Part shown: piece after piece, positions 1 through 8,742 of the stretch
Layout of the letters: the number at the start of each line of letters is the position of its first letter
Numbering within the stretch: the stretch's first letter is position 1
NCBI GenBank assembly: GCA_016720805.1
Contig: JADKJZ010000002.1
Coordinates: 246,075 to 310,074, forward strand
Direction of reading: 5' to 3'
Source of the DNA: Gemmatimonadota bacterium
GTDB taxonomy: Bacteria; Gemmatimonadota; Gemmatimonadetes; Gemmatimonadales; GWC2-71-9
DNA: 64,000 nucleotides
Made by a program: the position numbers and the translations under genes
The notes under the pieces: generated by a model
What the model was told of the DNA's origin: nothing
What the model saw: only the letters and a program-made list of their open reading frames with translations
Database searches by the model: none

Positions 1-1
1 G

Positions 2-706
2 GCCCGACAGAACCGCCTGACGGCCCAGGCCAACTTGGCGAATGCCGAGGCGAACCTCGGCCGTCTGGTGGGCAGTGAGTCGCGCGTCGCCGCCATCTCG
101 GATTCGGCATTCTATCGGACACCGGCGGCGCTCGACACCACGTCCCTCCGCGTTGAGGCGATGCAACAGGCACCGGCGCTCCGCAGCTCGGATGCCAGTC
201 TCCGTGCGGCGAAGGCGCAGCTTGGGCAGCAGAAGGCGGCGTATTTCCCGACCCTCAACGTCTCGGCGTCGAACAACTACAACGCCAGCAAGACCAACGA
301 TTACACGCTTGAGGCCCGCCGGCAGCTGTTGGTCGGTTTCAGCATCACGCCGTGGACCAACTATCAGCGCGAGACGCAGATCGAGAATCAGTCGATCGCG
401 GTCGACAACGCCGAAGCGACATTGGCCGACCAGCGCCGGCAGATCTCCGCGCAGTTGACGCAGAATTTCGCGTCCTTGGCCAATGCGCAGGAAGCGATCG
501 AGGTCGCCAAGGCCTCCGTGCAGGCCTCGGAAGAGAACGTGCGGGTGGCGGAGCAGCGCTACCGGCTCGGCGTGATGACGATCGTCGAGATGATGCAGAT
601 CCAGGAACAGCTCACGCAGGCGCAGGTCAACGAAGTGCAGGCCCGCTTCACCTATCTGCGCACCAAGGCGCAGATCGAGTCGATCGTGGGCCGGAGGTTG
701 CCGTAA
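2..706 (+). CDS. TolC-family outer-membrane efflux protein, 3' part
   Basis: This is the C-terminal part of an outer-membrane efflux channel; the gene begins before the window and its frame is open from base 2. The 234 visible residues are Ala/Gln/Glu-rich, with heptad-like helices (for example RLTAQANLANAEANLG and AEQRYRLGVMTIVEMMQIQ), separated by a strand-forming segment (KAAYFPTLNVSASNNYNAS). This is the helix-strand-helix pattern of a TolC/OEP repeat. The motif RYRLGVMTIVEM followed by a Q-rich coiled coil is typical of the second OEP repeat. The stop codon TAA shares its last base with the ATG of the ABC ATPase gene, so the two are translationally coupled. With the next three genes it would form a complete tripartite exporter (channel, ATPase, adaptor, permease). 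The substrate cannot be told. Confidence 0.88.
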   Translation, partial: ARQNRLTAQANLANAEANLGRLVGSESRVAAISDSAFYRTPAALDTTSLRVEAMQQAPALRSSDASLRAAKAQLGQQKAAYFPTLNVSASNNYNASKTNDYTLEARRQLLVGFSITPWTNYQRETQIENQSIAVDNAEATLADQRRQISAQLTQNFASLANAQEAIEVAKASVQASEENVRVAEQRYRLGVMTIVEMMQIQEQLTQAQVNEVQARFTYLRTKAQIESIVGRRLP

Positions 707-1461
707 TGGCGAAGGACATCAGCACGACCGCCGAGCGCATGGCGATGTTGCCGGCGGACGTGCCGCGGGATGCGATCATCGTGACCCGCAATCTCAAGCG
801 CGAGTATGTCATGGGCACCGAGGTGGTCCGCGCGCTGCAGGGCGTGGACATGACGATCCGGAAGAACGAGTTCGTCGCGATCATGGGCCCGTCGGGCTCC
901 GGCAAGTCCACGATGATGAACATGATCGGCTGTCTCGACACGCCGAGCGAAGGCGAGTACTGGCTGAACGGCTACCGGGTGAGCGACCTCGACGACGACG
1001 CGCTGGCCCGGATCCGGAACAAGGAGATCGGCTTCGTCTTCCAGACGTTCAACCTGCTGCCGCGTGCCTCGGCGCTGGCGAACGTCGAACTGCCGATGGT
1101 CTACGCCGGCGCCTCCTCGAAGGAGCGCCGGAGCCGGGCGGAAGAGGCCCTGAATCAGGTCGGCCTCGGCAACCGCATGCACCACCGCCCGAACGAGCTG
1201 TCGGGCGGGCAGCGCCAGCGCGTGGCGATCGCCCGCGCGCTGGTGAACCGTCCGTCGATCATCCTGGCGGACGAACCGACCGGCAACCTGGACTCGGCCA
1301 CCTCGGTCGAGATCATGGCGCTGTTCGAGACCCTGCACCAGCAGGGGCAGACGATCATTCTCGTGACCCACGAACCTGATATTGCCGCGCACGCCAAGCG
1401 CCAGATCGTCCTCCGGGACGGCAAGGTGGCCAGCGACGCGAGCAGCATGGAGAAGCACTAA
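706..1461 (+). CDS. ABC transporter ATP-binding protein (MacB/LolD type)
   Basis: This is a 251-residue ATPase that powers the neighbouring permease. Walker A GPSGSGKST lies at about residues 61-69, the ABC signature LSGGQRQR near 165, Walker B IILADEP near 185 and the H-loop THE near 221. The Q-loop reads FVFQTFNLLP. The length and the 'EPTGNLDS' D-loop context are typical of the MacB/LolD/FtsE class, here as a separate polypeptide rather than fused to the permease. The ATG overlaps the upstream TolC-like stop by one base, and the stop is followed after one base by the GTG of the MacA-like adaptor. About 20 residues precede the usual domain start. The function is known for the family; the substrate is not. 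Confidence 0.95.
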   Translation: MAKDISTTAERMAMLPADVPRDAIIVTRNLKREYVMGTEVVRALQGVDMTIRKNEFVAIMGPSGSGKSTMMNMIGCLDTPSEGEYWLNGYRVSDLDDDALARIRNKEIGFVFQTFNLLPRASALANVELPMVYAGASSKERRSRAEEALNQVGLGNRMHHRPNELSGGQRQRVAIARALVNRPSIILADEPTGNLDSATSVEIMALFETLHQQGQTIILVTHEPDIAAHAKRQIVLRDGKVASDASSMEKH

Positions 1462-1462
1462 A

Positions 1463-2956
1463 GTGAAGCAGCCCATCCGCCTCCTCGCCGTCCTTGCCCT
1501 CGTGACGGCCACCGCCTGCAAGAAGGAAGAGCCGGCGCCGGTCTACGAGGCCGTGGCCATCGGCAAGCGCGACATCATCGTGACGGCGCAGGCCGCCGGC
1601 GCGATCAATCCCGACACGATCGTGGACGTGAAGTCGCGCGCCTCCGGCGAGATCACCGACCTCGCGGTCGAGACGGGGCAGCTGGTCCGGCGTGGCGCCC
1701 TGCTGGCGCGCGTCGATCGGCGCGTCCCGCAGAACCGGGTGTCGCAGGCGGAAGCGGCGGCGGAAGTGGCGACGGCGCGGCTCCGGAACGCCGAGGCGCA
1801 GCTGCGCCGGGCCAAGGAGCTCTTCGCGTCGCGGGCGATCACCGAGCAGGAACTCGAGACCACGACACTCGACGTCGCCAACTCGAAGGCCGCGGTCATC
1901 TCGTCGACCATCGACCTCGAGAACGCCAAGATCGCGCTCGAGGACACCGAGGTGCGCGCCCCGATCAACGGGACGATCATCGCCAAGAACGTCGAGCGCG
2001 GCACCGTCATCTCGTCGCCGGTGAGCGACGTTGGCGGCGGCACCGTGCTCCTCAAGATGGCCGACCTCACCCTGGTGCAGGTCAAGACCTTCGTCGACGA
2101 GACCGACATCGGCAAGCTGCGCGTCGGGCTCGAGGCGAACGTCACGGTCGACGCCTATCCGAACCGGCCGTTCAAGGGCGAGCTGCTCAAGATCGAGCCG
2201 CAGGCCGACACCATCCAGAACGTGACGATGTTCCCGGTGCTGGTGCGGATCGACAACAAGGACGGCTTGCTCAAGCCAGGGATGAGCGCCAACGTCCGGA
2301 TCGGCGTCGGCGAGCGGCGTGACGTGCTCGCGGTGCCGAACGCAGCGCTGCGGACCGAGCGTGACGTGGCCAGCGCGGCCACGGTGCTTGGCCTGGCCGA
2401 GGCCGATTTCAAGACGATGCTCGAAGCGGCCAAGGCCGCGGCGGCGCCGCCGGCCGGCACGCCGAGCCCCGATGGCGCGCTCGAATTGCAGGGCAAGGGT
2501 GGCGCACCGGTCGACGCCAAGCCGGCGACGGATCCGAAGGCCGCGGCGGGGGCCACCGGCCAGCGTGGCGCGGCGGGTGGGCAGACCGGCCGCGGCGGCG
2601 CCGGCGGGCAGACGGGTGGCCGGGGTGGACGCGGCGGCGGCAACGGCGACGCCTTCAGCGGCGGCACCTACATCGTCTTCGTGCAGCGCGACGGGAAGCC
2701 GACGCCGGTGTACATCAAGACCGGGTTGACCGACCTCGACTACTCGGAAGTGAAGAGCGGGCTCAAGGAAGGCGACATGGTGCTCATGCTGCCGAGCGCC
2801 TCGCTGATCCAGGGCCAGCAGAACCTGCAGAACCGGATGAAGTCCATGAGCGGCGGCCTCCCGGGCCAGTCGAACACCGCGGCGCCGGCCGCTGGTGGGG
2901 CGGGCAAGGGTGGGGCGACGCCGGCGGCTGGTGGCGCGAAGCCCGGAGGGCGTTGA
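1463..2956 (+). CDS. Efflux RND/ABC periplasmic adaptor (MacA/HlyD-like lipoprotein)
   Basis: This membrane-fusion protein of about 497 residues bridges the inner-membrane permease and the TolC-like channel. The GTG start is chosen because it gives a lipoprotein signal: KQPIRLLAVLALVTATAC, with the lipid-attachment Cys at residue 19. Next come the barrel-sandwich lipoyl half (DVKSRASGEITDLAVETGQ), a helical hairpin rich in Ala/Glu (about residues 90-150), the second lipoyl half (VRAPINGTIIAKNVERGTV) and a beta-barrel domain. From about residue 326 to 399 there is an unusual low-complexity stretch rich in Gly/Ala/Pro inserted before the C-terminal membrane-proximal domain. This insert is common in Gemmatimonadota-like homologues but absent from E. 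coli MacA. It lies one base downstream of the ATPase stop and one base upstream of the permease start. Confidence 0.92.
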   Translation: MKQPIRLLAVLALVTATACKKEEPAPVYEAVAIGKRDIIVTAQAAGAINPDTIVDVKSRASGEITDLAVETGQLVRRGALLARVDRRVPQNRVSQAEAAAEVATARLRNAEAQLRRAKELFASRAITEQELETTTLDVANSKAAVISSTIDLENAKIALEDTEVRAPINGTIIAKNVERGTVISSPVSDVGGGTVLLKMADLTLVQVKTFVDETDIGKLRVGLEANVTVDAYPNRPFKGELLKIEPQADTIQNVTMFPVLVRIDNKDGLLKPGMSANVRIGVGERRDVLAVPNAALRTERDVASAATVLGLAEADFKTMLEAAKAAAAPPAGTPSPDGALELQGKGGAPVDAKPATDPKAAAGATGQRGAAGGQTGRGGAGGQTGGRGGRGGGNGDAFSGGTYIVFVQRDGKPTPVYIKTGLTDLDYSEVKSGLKEGDMVLMLPSASLIQGQQNLQNRMKSMSGGLPGQSNTAAPAAGGAGKGGATPAAGGAKPGGR

Positions 2957-2957
2957 T

Positions 2958-4169
2958 ATGCTGATCGGCGAGACGATTCGAGTCGCGTTGGCCTCGATCC
3001 GGGCCAACAAGCTGCGGGCCCTGCTGACCATGCTCGGCGTGATCATCGGCGTCGCGGCAGTCATCACCGTCGTGGCGATGGGGACCGGGGCGCAGAAGGC
3101 CGTCGAGGACAAGATCAACTCGCTCGGCGCCTCGCTGGTGCAGATCAACGCCGGCCAGGGGATGAACCGCGGCGTGGCGACGCAGGATCGCGCGGCATTG
3201 CTCGTGGCCGACTACGAGGCGCTGCGGCGTGACGCGACGACGCTGAGCGAGGTCGTCCCGGAGCTGCAGAAGAACCAGCAGGTCCAGCTGGTGTCGACGA
3301 ACATCAACACCTCGATCGTCGGCACCACGGCCAACTATCCCAAGGCGCGGAACTACACCATCACCACCGGCCGGATGTTCACCGATGGCGATGATGCGGC
3401 GCGGCAGCTCTATGCCGTCGTCGGCTCCGACGTGCCGAAGATGCTGAACGTCAACGCGGGCGCCATCATCGGCCAGCAGATCCTGATCCGGAAGCTGCGC
3501 TTCGAGGTCATCGGCGTGCTGTCGTCGAAGGGCTCGCAGGGGTGGCAGAATCCGGACGAGCAGATCCTGATCCCGCTGAACACCGCGCGCTACCGCGTCT
3601 TCGGCACCGACCGGCTCCGCTCGATCGCCGTCGTCGTCCGCGACAAGGTGCCGATGGAGCAGGGGATGGTCGAGGCCGAGCGGATCATGCGCCGCGAGCA
3701 CAAGATCCGCCCGGGCGCCGACAACAACTTCCAGATCGTCTCGCCGAAGGAGTTCCTCGCGACGCAGCAGCAGACGTCCGAGACCTTCTCGCTCCTGCTC
3801 CTCGCGATCGCCGGCGTCTCGCTGCTGGTCGGCGGCATCGGCATCATGAACATCATGCTGGTCTCGGTCACCGAGCGCACCAAGGAGATCGGCATCCGGA
3901 AGGCGCTCGGTGCCACCAAGTTCACGATCATGGGCCAGTTCCTGATCGAGGCGCTGGTGCTCTGCCTCGCCGGCGGTCTCGTCGGCATCCTGCTCGGCTG
4001 GGGCGCCTCGTCGATCGTCTCGCAGAAGCTCGGCTGGAGCACGGTGATCTCGCCGGTCGCCGTCGGCGTCGCCTTCGCCTTCTCGGCGCTGGTCGGCCTC
4101 TTCTTCGGCCTCTGGCCGGCGCGGCGCGCCGCGAGCCTCGATCCGATCCAGGCGTTGCGGTACGAGTAA
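2958..4169 (+). CDS. ABC transporter permease (MacB-like, FtsX superfamily)
   Basis: This is a 403-residue inner-membrane permease with the MacB layout. An N-terminal helix (about residues 15-40, ALLTMLGVIIGVAAVITVVA) is followed by a large periplasmic MacB_PCD domain (about 45-265). Three C-terminal helices then form the FtsX domain (about 277-305, 330-350 and 363-388), containing ERTKEIGIRKALGATK, the conserved cytoplasmic coupling loop. The ATG follows the adaptor stop directly (TGATATG). Known relatives act as mechanotransmission exporters of macrolides, peptides or lipoprotein-like substrates. It closes the operon that begins with the TolC-like gene and is followed by a heptamer-repeat hairpin. 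Confidence 0.94.
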   Translation: MLIGETIRVALASIRANKLRALLTMLGVIIGVAAVITVVAMGTGAQKAVEDKINSLGASLVQINAGQGMNRGVATQDRAALLVADYEALRRDATTLSEVVPELQKNQQVQLVSTNINTSIVGTTANYPKARNYTITTGRMFTDGDDAARQLYAVVGSDVPKMLNVNAGAIIGQQILIRKLRFEVIGVLSSKGSQGWQNPDEQILIPLNTARYRVFGTDRLRSIAVVVRDKVPMEQGMVEAERIMRREHKIRPGADNNFQIVSPKEFLATQQQTSETFSLLLLAIAGVSLLVGGIGIMNIMLVSVTERTKEIGIRKALGATKFTIMGQFLIEALVLCLAGGLVGILLGWGASSIVSQKLGWSTVISPVAVGVAFAFSALVGLFFGLWPARRAASLDPIQALRYE

Positions 4170-4178
4170 TCGGCGATC

Positions 4179-4262
4179 AGCGAACAGCGAACAGCGAACG
4201 GCGGTGTCGAGGGAAGATCTCCTCCCGACACCGCCGTTCGCCGTTCGCCGTCCGCCGTTCGC
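4179..4262. repeat. Heptanucleotide arrays in inverted orientation
   Basis: Three exact 7-base units AGCGAAC lie at 4179-4199. Four inverted units CGTTCGC (one reads CGTCCGC) lie at 4235-4262. The inner part forms a perfect 16-bp stem (4194-4209 with 4226-4241) around a 16-base loop. The element sits between the permease stop and the DUF5916 gene, so it may act as a terminator or mRNA-end hairpin. No U-tract follows it, so intrinsic termination is not proved. It belongs to the family of arrays listed elsewhere in this annotation. Confidence 0.8.
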
Positions 4263-4279
4263 TCCACTATCTTCGCCCC

Positions 4280-6589
4280 ATGAAATTCCTCCTCCCCGCC
4301 GCCCTGCTGCTCCCCGCGCTGCTCCCGGCGCAGTCCCCGACCCATGCCGTGACGCCACCACGGGTCGAGGCCGAGGTGGTGATCGACGGCCGTCTGGATG
4401 AGGCGGTCTGGCGGCAGGCGACCCGGCTCGATGGTTTTCATCAGTTCCAGCCGGTGGACTCGCGCCCGGCCGAAGACTCGACGGTGGTGCTGGTCTGGTA
4501 CTCGCCCACGGCGATCCACTTCGGCGTCCTGGCCTACGACCGGGTCCCTGAAGGGGTGCGGGCCACCGTCTCCGACCGCGACAACATCGGCAGCGACGAT
4601 CAGGTCACCGTCTTCCTCGACACCTTCAACGACCGTCGCCGTGCCTACTTCTTCGGCGTGAACCCCTACGGCATCCAGGACGATGGGGTCAGGAGCGAGG
4701 GCGGCTTTTCCACCAGCAGTGGCATGTCGGGGAGCACCGACCGCAATCCCGATTTCCTCTGGCAGAGCAAGGGGATGAAGACGGACTTCGGCTGGGTGGC
4801 CGAGATTCGCGTCCCCTTCAAGTCGTTGCGCTGGGGTGGCGGGGAGATGCTGACGTGGGGACTCAACGTGCAGCGCACGACGCGCCGCACGGGGTACGAC
4901 GACACCTGGACCGATGTTCGCCGCGCCAGCGCCTCGTTTCTCGGGCAGGCTGGTACGATCACCGGGATCCATGACATCAAGCGCGGGGTCGTCACCGAAC
5001 TCCAGCCGACGCTGACGGCGGAACTGCCGGGGACCAGGTCGTCGAACGGCAGCTTTGACCGCGGCGACGTGCGCACCGAAATCGGCGGCAACTTCCGGCT
5101 GGGCTTCACGCAGGTGACACTCGACGGCACCATCAATCCGGACTTCTCGCAGGTCGAGTCCGACGCCGGGCTGGTGACGATCAACGAACGCTTCGCCCTC
5201 TTCTTCCCGGAGCGGCGCCCCTTCTTCCTCGAGGGGATCGAACTCTTCGCCTCGCCGAACAACCTGGTCTACACCCGCACCGTGGCGAATCCGCTCGCAG
5301 GCGGCAAGGTGACCGGCAAGTACGGCGCGTGGACGGTCGCCCATTTGACGGCGCTCGACGAGTTCGGCGCGGCGCGTGACGGCAGCGCGACCGCCGACAC
5401 GCGCAGTCTCGCGAATCTGACCCGACTGCGCCGCGATGTCGGCGACAACTCCGTGGCCGGGATCACCCTCACCAACCGGGACGAGGATGGCCATCACAAT
5501 CGGGTCATCTCCGCCGACACGCGGATCGTCTTCAACAAGCTCTACTACTTCCAGGGGCAGCTGGGCGCGTCGTTCACCAAGGACGACCGCTCCGACAAGT
5601 TCCGTTCCGATCCGCTCTGGGATCTCGAGGTCGACCGCACCGGCCGCGCCTTCGGCTTCAACTACAAGATCACCGCGATTGGCAATGACTTCGAGACGTG
5701 GAGCGGCTTCGTCAATCGGACCGGCATCGCGACGGCGCGCGCCTTCAATCGCTACTCGGTCTACGGCTCGCGCGGCGCGCTGGTCGAGCAGGCGACCGTG
5801 TTCGGCGGCATCTCGCGGATCTACCGCTACAGCGAACTCGGCGGCAAGGCACTCGAGGGCGGCCAGGAGCTGAACGCCTCGATGCGGCTCCGCGGCGGAT
5901 GGAATCTGAGCAGCCGGGGCGAACTGGCCTTTGTGCGCTTCGATCCTGCCGCGTATGCCAACTACACGGTCGATCGAACCACTGTCGGCCTTGGCGCCGT
6001 CCCGCAGCCGTTCCCGCTTTCCTCCGGCATCTACGATGCGCTTGGCGCCTCCCTGTCGATCTCCACGCCGACCTGGCGGCTCTGGCAGGGCTCGCTGCGT
6101 GTCGAGCGCGGTACCAAGGCGATCTTCCCCGAAGCCGCCGAGGCGCGCGGAACGTCGGCCACGGCGTCGATCACCATGCGCCCGTCGCCGGCAGTGCGCG
6201 TCTTCGGGACGCTCGCGGTGCAGAAGCTCGAACGGAAGCGTGACGGCAGCGAGTTTGCGCGCACGGTCCTGCCGCGCCTCAAGGTCGAGGTGCAGCCGAA
6301 CCGGTCGCTCTTCTTCCGCATGGTGGGGGAGTACCGCAGCGAACGGCAGTCGATGCTGATCGATCCCGTCTCCGGGGATCCCATCCTGATCAACGGCAGC
6401 GCCTCGCCTGCTCGGCAGACCGACCGCCTCCGCGTCGACTGGCTCGCGTCCTACGAGCCGACGCCCGGCACCGTCGCCTTCCTCGGCTACGGCTCGACGC
6501 TGCGCGGCGACCGGCCGCTGACCTTCCGCGCGCTGGAGCGGACGGAGGATGGATTGTTTGTGAAGGTGGCGTATTTGTTCAGAAGGTGA
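4280..6589 (+). CDS. DUF5916 outer-membrane protein with N-terminal CBM9-like domain
   Basis: This is a 769-residue exported protein. The ATG at the start gives a clean signal peptide (MKFLLPAALLLPALLPAQ). It is followed by a CBM9-like beta-sandwich of about 190 residues (EVVIDGRLDEAVW; later DQVTVFLDTFNDRR and AYFFGVNPYG), as seen in DUF5916 proteins. The remaining ~550 residues are rich in alternating aromatic/polar strands (NPDFSQVESD, FFPERRPFFLEG, ARSFNR-like repeats) and end in KVAYLFRR, as expected for an outer-membrane beta-barrel. The FFPERRPFFLEG motif is diagnostic of the family. The function of DUF5916 is not established; a surface carbohydrate-binding or transport role is inference. 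The stop TGA lies inside the first unit of the following heptamer array. Confidence 0.9.
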   Translation: MKFLLPAALLLPALLPAQSPTHAVTPPRVEAEVVIDGRLDEAVWRQATRLDGFHQFQPVDSRPAEDSTVVLVWYSPTAIHFGVLAYDRVPEGVRATVSDRDNIGSDDQVTVFLDTFNDRRRAYFFGVNPYGIQDDGVRSEGGFSTSSGMSGSTDRNPDFLWQSKGMKTDFGWVAEIRVPFKSLRWGGGEMLTWGLNVQRTTRRTGYDDTWTDVRRASASFLGQAGTITGIHDIKRGVVTELQPTLTAELPGTRSSNGSFDRGDVRTEIGGNFRLGFTQVTLDGTINPDFSQVESDAGLVTINERFALFFPERRPFFLEGIELFASPNNLVYTRTVANPLAGGKVTGKYGAWTVAHLTALDEFGAARDGSATADTRSLANLTRLRRDVGDNSVAGITLTNRDEDGHHNRVISADTRIVFNKLYYFQGQLGASFTKDDRSDKFRSDPLWDLEVDRTGRAFGFNYKITAIGNDFETWSGFVNRTGIATARAFNRYSVYGSRGALVEQATVFGGISRIYRYSELGGKALEGGQELNASMRLRGGWNLSSRGELAFVRFDPAAYANYTVDRTTVGLGAVPQPFPLSSGIYDALGASLSISTPTWRLWQGSLRVERGTKAIFPEAAEARGTSATASITMRPSPAVRVFGTLAVQKLERKRDGSEFARTVLPRLKVEVQPNRSLFFRMVGEYRSERQSMLIDPVSGDPILINGSASPARQTDRLRVDWLASYEPTPGTVAFLGYGSTLRGDRPLTFRALERTEDGLFVKVAYLFRR

Positions 6590-6690
6590 ACGGTAAGCGG
6601 CAAGACGTGAGACGTAAGAGGTGAAACGGGTGCCCCACTGACTCCGTTTCACCTTTTACGTTTCACGGCCGTTGTTCACCGTTCACCCCT
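6585..6690. repeat. Heptanucleotide array between convergent genes
   Basis: The left half reads as six 7-base units in register (GGTGAAC, GGTAAGC, GGCAAGA, CGTGAGA, CGTAAGA, GGTGAAA). The right half carries the inverted equivalents. The TGA stop of the DUF5916 gene (6587-6589) is inside the first unit. The TGA of the convergent minus-strand gene (6683-6685) is inside the last unit on the other strand. Both genes therefore end in array sequence. Confidence 0.8.
6606..6667. terminator. Putative bidirectional terminator hairpin
   Basis: Arms 6606-6629 and 6644-6667 are inverted repeats of 24 bases with about two mismatches, separated by a 14-base loop. The hairpin lies between two convergent genes, a natural place for a bidirectional terminator. 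It is formed by heptamer-array sequence and has no strong T-tract, so termination is inference. Confidence 0.5.
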
Positions 6691-7141
6691 TCGCTCTCGT
6701 CCCCGTAATCGGCTGGGCCCCACCCATGTCGAGGTTCAGCCCCTCGATGTTCCGTTCGAGCGTTCCCTTCAGCGTGTCGCCGTCGACCTCGAAGCGATAG
6801 GTGCTGATCGAGGTCCGCACCATCTCCTCGCCATTCATGTTCATCTTCGCCTCGCCGATGGAGACGAAGGTCACCGCGCCAGCGGTGAGCTTGGCGGCGA
6901 CCCGCTTGGCCGGGCGCTCCGGCTGGCCTTCGATCGGGTCGTTCTTCAGCATCCCGATGATCGAATCGCCGACCACCGAGAAGGCGAAGCTCCCCTTGGC
7001 CATGATGGCGGTGGGGCCCTCGGGGCCGATCCGCATCCCGGCGGGGACGGTCACGTTCCACGTCCCGACGAGGGGATGGGACTGGGCGGCGAGGGCGCCC
7101 GGGAGGAGGAGGAGGGCGGCAAGCAGCAGGGGACGACGCAT
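6683..7141 (-). CDS. Small secreted protein of unknown function
   Basis: This is a 152-residue exported protein of no family I recognise. The start at 7141 gives a signal peptide (MRRPLLLAALLLLPGALAAQ), which an earlier in-frame start would bury. The mature part begins SHPLVGTWNVTVPAGMR and continues as short beta-strands with Lys/Glu-rich turns (GDSIIGMLKN, GDTLKGTLERN). That is the look of a small lipocalin-like or DUF-type beta-barrel in which 'G.W' opens the barrel, but this is inference. The gene is divergent from the glucan synthase-like gene and convergent with the DUF5916 gene. Its stop codon lies in the heptamer array. Confidence 0.8.
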   Translation of the reverse strand: MRRPLLLAALLLLPGALAAQSHPLVGTWNVTVPAGMRIGPEGPTAIMAKGSFAFSVVGDSIIGMLKNDPIEGQPERPAKRVAAKLTAGAVTFVSIGEAKMNMNGEEMVRTSISTYRFEVDGDTLKGTLERNIEGLNLDMGGAQPITGTRAKG

Positions 7142-7449
7142 GGCGAGGCAGCTCCGGTAAGAAGAGGATGGGCGACTCCCCGAAGGATGCACGGCCGGGG
7201 CACACAGTCGCGTTATCGGCCGGTCAGACGTCTCCATCAGACGATGGAGCGTCGGACATGTGCCGCGCCCCCCACTCGGGACGCCGGACTATCTTGCGAA
7301 GCCTGCGCCAGAGGCGACGGGGGAGACATGTCGGCGCACCGCTGACCGCCATTTCCCGCTACCCGCCACCCGAGGTCGCTGTCATCAATATCACCTTCCC
7401 GCCGCGCTTTCTGGCGCGGCTTTTCCGGTCGCCGGATGGGCAGGACGAG

Positions 7450-8742
7450 ATGCTCGCCGGGCCGATCCGCGGCGAGCTGCTGGGGAGCGAGCACCTCGCG
7501 GCCCGGGTTCGTGATGCGGCCCGTGCCCAGCGACTGACCAAGGCCCGCCGTCCGCGCACGACACCCCGCCTCCTCGCGCGCCTCGACGACACGCGCCACA
7601 TTCTCGACGACGCGCATGCTCGGCTGATGACCGTCGCCGACGACGTCGACATCTCTCCCGCCGGCGAATGGCTGCTCGACAATTATCACGTCGTGCAGGA
7701 GCAGATGCGCGAGGTGCGCACCACGCTGCCACGCGGGTACTACCGTGAGCTGCCCGAACTCGCGAGTGGCCCGCTGGCGGGCTATCCGCGCGTTTACGAG
7801 CTGGCGATCCTCCTGATTTCGCACAGCGAGGGGCGGCTCGACGCCGAGAACATCGCGCTCGTGCTGGGTGCCTTCCAGGAGGCAACCCCGCTGGCGATCG
7901 GCGAGCTCTGGGCCATCCCCGCGATGCTCCGCCTCGGCCTGCTGGAGAGCGTGCGCCGCATGGCGCTCCGGACGGTGCAGCGTCTCGACGAGATCGGCGG
8001 CGCCGATGCGTGGGTGGCGCGGATCCTTGCCGCTGACGAGGAACGCCCCGAGGCCCTCCGCGAAGTACTGGGCGAATTCGTCGCCGAACCCCCGGTGCTC
8101 TCGGCCGTCTTCATCTCGCGCCTCCTGCGCCAGCTTCGCGCGAGCCGCGGCGCGTTTCCGCCGCTGGCCCGCCTGGAGGCGTGGATCGGCGATCACGGCC
8201 TCCCCGCCGAGGAGGCCGACGCTCAGGCGACGCAGCGGCTGGCGCTCACGCAGTTGATGATGGCCAACAGCATCACCTCGATGCGGGCGATTGCGCAGAT
8301 CAACTGGCGCGACCTGGTCGAGCAGCAGAGCGTGATGGATGCCGTGCTGCGCGGCGATCCGTCGGGCGACTATCCGCGGATGACCTTCGCCACGCGCGAC
8401 TGGTATCGCCACGAAGTGGAGCGGATCGCGAAGCGAACGAGGCTGCGCGAGGAGGTGGTGGCGGCGCACGCCATCGCCCTGGCCGAGCAGGCGGAGTCCG
8501 GCGCGGCCGATGACTGCCGCCGGCACGTGGGCTACTACCTCGTCGATCACGGCTGGCGTCACCTGGTCGAGCGCACCGGGTACCGGGCCGGCCCCCGGGA
8601 GGCGTTGCATCGCTGGGTCTGCCGCCATCCGACGGCGGTGTTCGCCAGCGGCCTCGTGGCCGCCGCGTGTGCCGCCGTGGCCGCGGTCCTCTGGCTGGCG
8701 GAGCCCGCCGCGCACCCGACTGGCCCGTGCTCGTCCTGCTGA
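7450..8742 (+). CDS. Cyclic beta-1,2-glucan synthase-like protein, N-terminal piece
   Basis: This is the first part of one very large gene that runs to 15742 and is interrupted by frameshifts. It resembles NdvB/Cgs, the inner-membrane enzyme that makes cyclic beta-1,2-glucan from UDP-glucose. Conserved N-terminal family features are PAGEWLLDNYHVVQEQMREV and RGYYRELPELA; the first membrane helices begin near its end (AAACAAVAAVLWLAEPA). The reading frame then shifts by one base near 8700-8725, and the downstream frame continues the transmembrane segment (LVLLTLLPAIDVAVNAL). The start is uncertain. ATG 7450 (MLAGPIRGELLG) fits the family N-terminus; an in-frame ATG at 7258 would add a non-coding-looking Arg-rich leader. 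The 7142-7449 stretch otherwise holds only the divergent promoter region. Confidence 0.75.
   Translation: MLAGPIRGELLGSEHLAARVRDAARAQRLTKARRPRTTPRLLARLDDTRHILDDAHARLMTVADDVDISPAGEWLLDNYHVVQEQMREVRTTLPRGYYRELPELASGPLAGYPRVYELAILLISHSEGRLDAENIALVLGAFQEATPLAIGELWAIPAMLRLGLLESVRRMALRTVQRLDEIGGADAWVARILAADEERPEALREVLGEFVAEPPVLSAVFISRLLRQLRASRGAFPPLARLEAWIGDHGLPAEEADAQATQRLALTQLMMANSITSMRAIAQINWRDLVEQQSVMDAVLRGDPSGDYPRMTFATRDWYRHEVERIAKRTRLREEVVAAHAIALAEQAESGAADDCRRHVGYYLVDHGWRHLVERTGYRAGPREALHRWVCRHPTAVFASGLVAAACAAVAAVLWLAEPAAHPTGPCSSC

Noticed and set aside
3590..6652. A 1,020-codon open frame on the minus strand across the MacB-like and DUF5916 genes
   Set aside because: It is antisense to two well-supported genes, has no conserved motif and is rich in Arg/Pro/His, as expected for GC-rich shadow frames.
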